Shown: piece after piece, positions 21,364-21,880 of the stretch
Layout of the letters: each line of letters opens with the position of its first letter
How positions within the stretch are numbered: position 1 is the stretch's first letter
Assembly: GCA_025965815.1 (NCBI GenBank)
Contig: JAOPWF010000299.1
Location: forward strand, 1-21,880
Length of the DNA: 21,880 bases
Origin: Mycobacterium sp.
GTDB taxonomy: Bacteria; Actinomycetota; Actinomycetes; Mycobacteriales; Mycobacteriaceae
Reading direction: 5' to 3'
Made by a program: the position numbers and the translations under genes
Notes under the pieces: model-generated
What the model was told of the DNA's origin: nothing
The model's database searches: none
Seen by the model: only the letters and a program-made list of their open reading frames with translations

Positions 21364-21880
21364 TGGATCACCACCCCGCCGTTGGGCGAGATCACCTGTC
21401 CGGTCAGCCACGTCCACTCGGCGACGTCGACGATCGCCCGGGCCAGTTCCTCCGGGGTGCCGAACCGGTCGAGGGGGATGCTGTGTCGGTAGTCCTCGCC
21501 CCGCCACCGTTCGGTGAGCATCTCGGTGTCCGTCGGGCCGGGGCAGATGATGTTGACTCTCACCTGGTCGGGGCCGTACTCGCGGGCGACCGAGCGGACC
21601 AAGCCGATCATCGCCGATTTCGCCGTCACGTACGGCACGTGATCCTCGTCGCCGAGCAGGGCCAGTTCCGAGGAGATGCCAACGATCGAGCCCCGGCGCC
21701 GTGCCCGCATCCGCGGGCCAACGGTGGCGATGACATTGACGCAGCCGCCGAGGATGACGCCGAGGCTGCTGTGCCACAGCTCTGGCGTCACCTCCTCGAG
21801 CGGCAGGTCGACGTCGAAGCCCGCACAGGCCACCGCGACTTCGATTGGGCCAAGGTCGGATTCGACGGCGGCGACCAGCT
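21360..21880 (-). CDS. Short-chain dehydrogenase/reductase (SDR 2), 5' end beyond window
   Basis: The frame is open to the right edge (it begins LVAAVESDLGPIEVAVACAG), so the cofactor-binding N-terminus is outside the window. Visible are 'VACAG' in place of NNAG, 'GSIVGISSE', the catalytic 'YVTAKSA' (Tyr-x3-Lys), 'VRVNIICPGPTDTEML' and the C-terminal 'WLTGQVISPNGG'. It is a second, distinct SDR, first of the visible operon, overlapping SDR 1 by 4 nt. Two tandem SDRs suggest two successive redox steps or a heterodimer. Confidence 0.85.
   Translation of the reverse strand, partial: LVAAVESDLGPIEVAVACAGFDVDLPLEEVTPELWHSSLGVILGGCVNVIATVGPRMRARRRGSIVGISSELALLGDEDHVPYVTAKSAMIGLVRSVAREYGPDQVRVNIICPGPTDTEMLTERWRGEDYRHSIPLDRFGTPEELARAIVDVAEWTWLTGQVISPNGGVVIQ

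Noticed and set aside
20644..21777. SDR 1 with an N-terminal extension to 21777
   Set aside because: The extension is the shadow of SDR 2; GTG 21363 immediately precedes the TGAAGGIG cofactor motif at the normal distance.

Overview
The window looks like chromosomal DNA of a mycobacterium (Mycobacterium/Mycolicibacterium type). The evidence is the high GC content, GTG/TTG starts, an IniB-type protein with a glycine-rich tail, a PE-PPE-domain serine hydrolase, a nitrobindin of the Rv2717c type, small Sec-exported MKTTIKF proteins and leaderless promoter geometry. I could not run searches; family names come from motifs I can read. No tRNA, rRNA, CRISPR array, transposase or phage gene was seen.

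Layout. (1) 1-1233, minus strand: the N-terminal part of an IniB-like protein running off the left edge, preceded by a decayed second IniB-domain gene. (2) 1300-5217, plus: a full-length HrpA-type DEAH helicase with a likely leaderless GTG start. (3) 5218-8814: mostly debris around one intact gene. There is a TetR gene without its HTH, an intact ankyrin-repeat protein (6574-7803), and fragments of a P-loop kinase and of a GreA-like protein. (4) 8937-10130: a tandem duplication of a small secreted-protein gene with its whole leader region. An orphan third leader copy and a broken small membrane-protein gene lie in between. (5) 10285-12666: a small helical protein, a frameshifted three-helix-bundle gene, and a nitrobindin-serine hydrolase pair joined by an ATGA overlap. 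(6) 12947-14750, plus: a DUF1295 membrane protein split by an internal deletion, translationally coupled to an FAD/NAD(P) oxidoreductase. (7) 14872-17656: a PE-PPE-type secreted hydrolase converging on a membrane GGDEF protein with a degenerate catalytic motif. (8) 17795-21880, minus: a tight cluster of two SDRs, a TetR regulator, a Rieske oxygenase and an agmatinase-family ureohydrolase. Three of its four junctions are 1-4 nt overlaps, so it reads as one catabolic operon whose first gene and promoter lie beyond the right edge.

The strongest 'second look' items are the duplicated leader/signal-peptide module with its nested inverted repeats, the Rieske-ureohydrolase-SDR operon of unknown substrate, and the density of broken genes (seven or more) lying among intact long genes.
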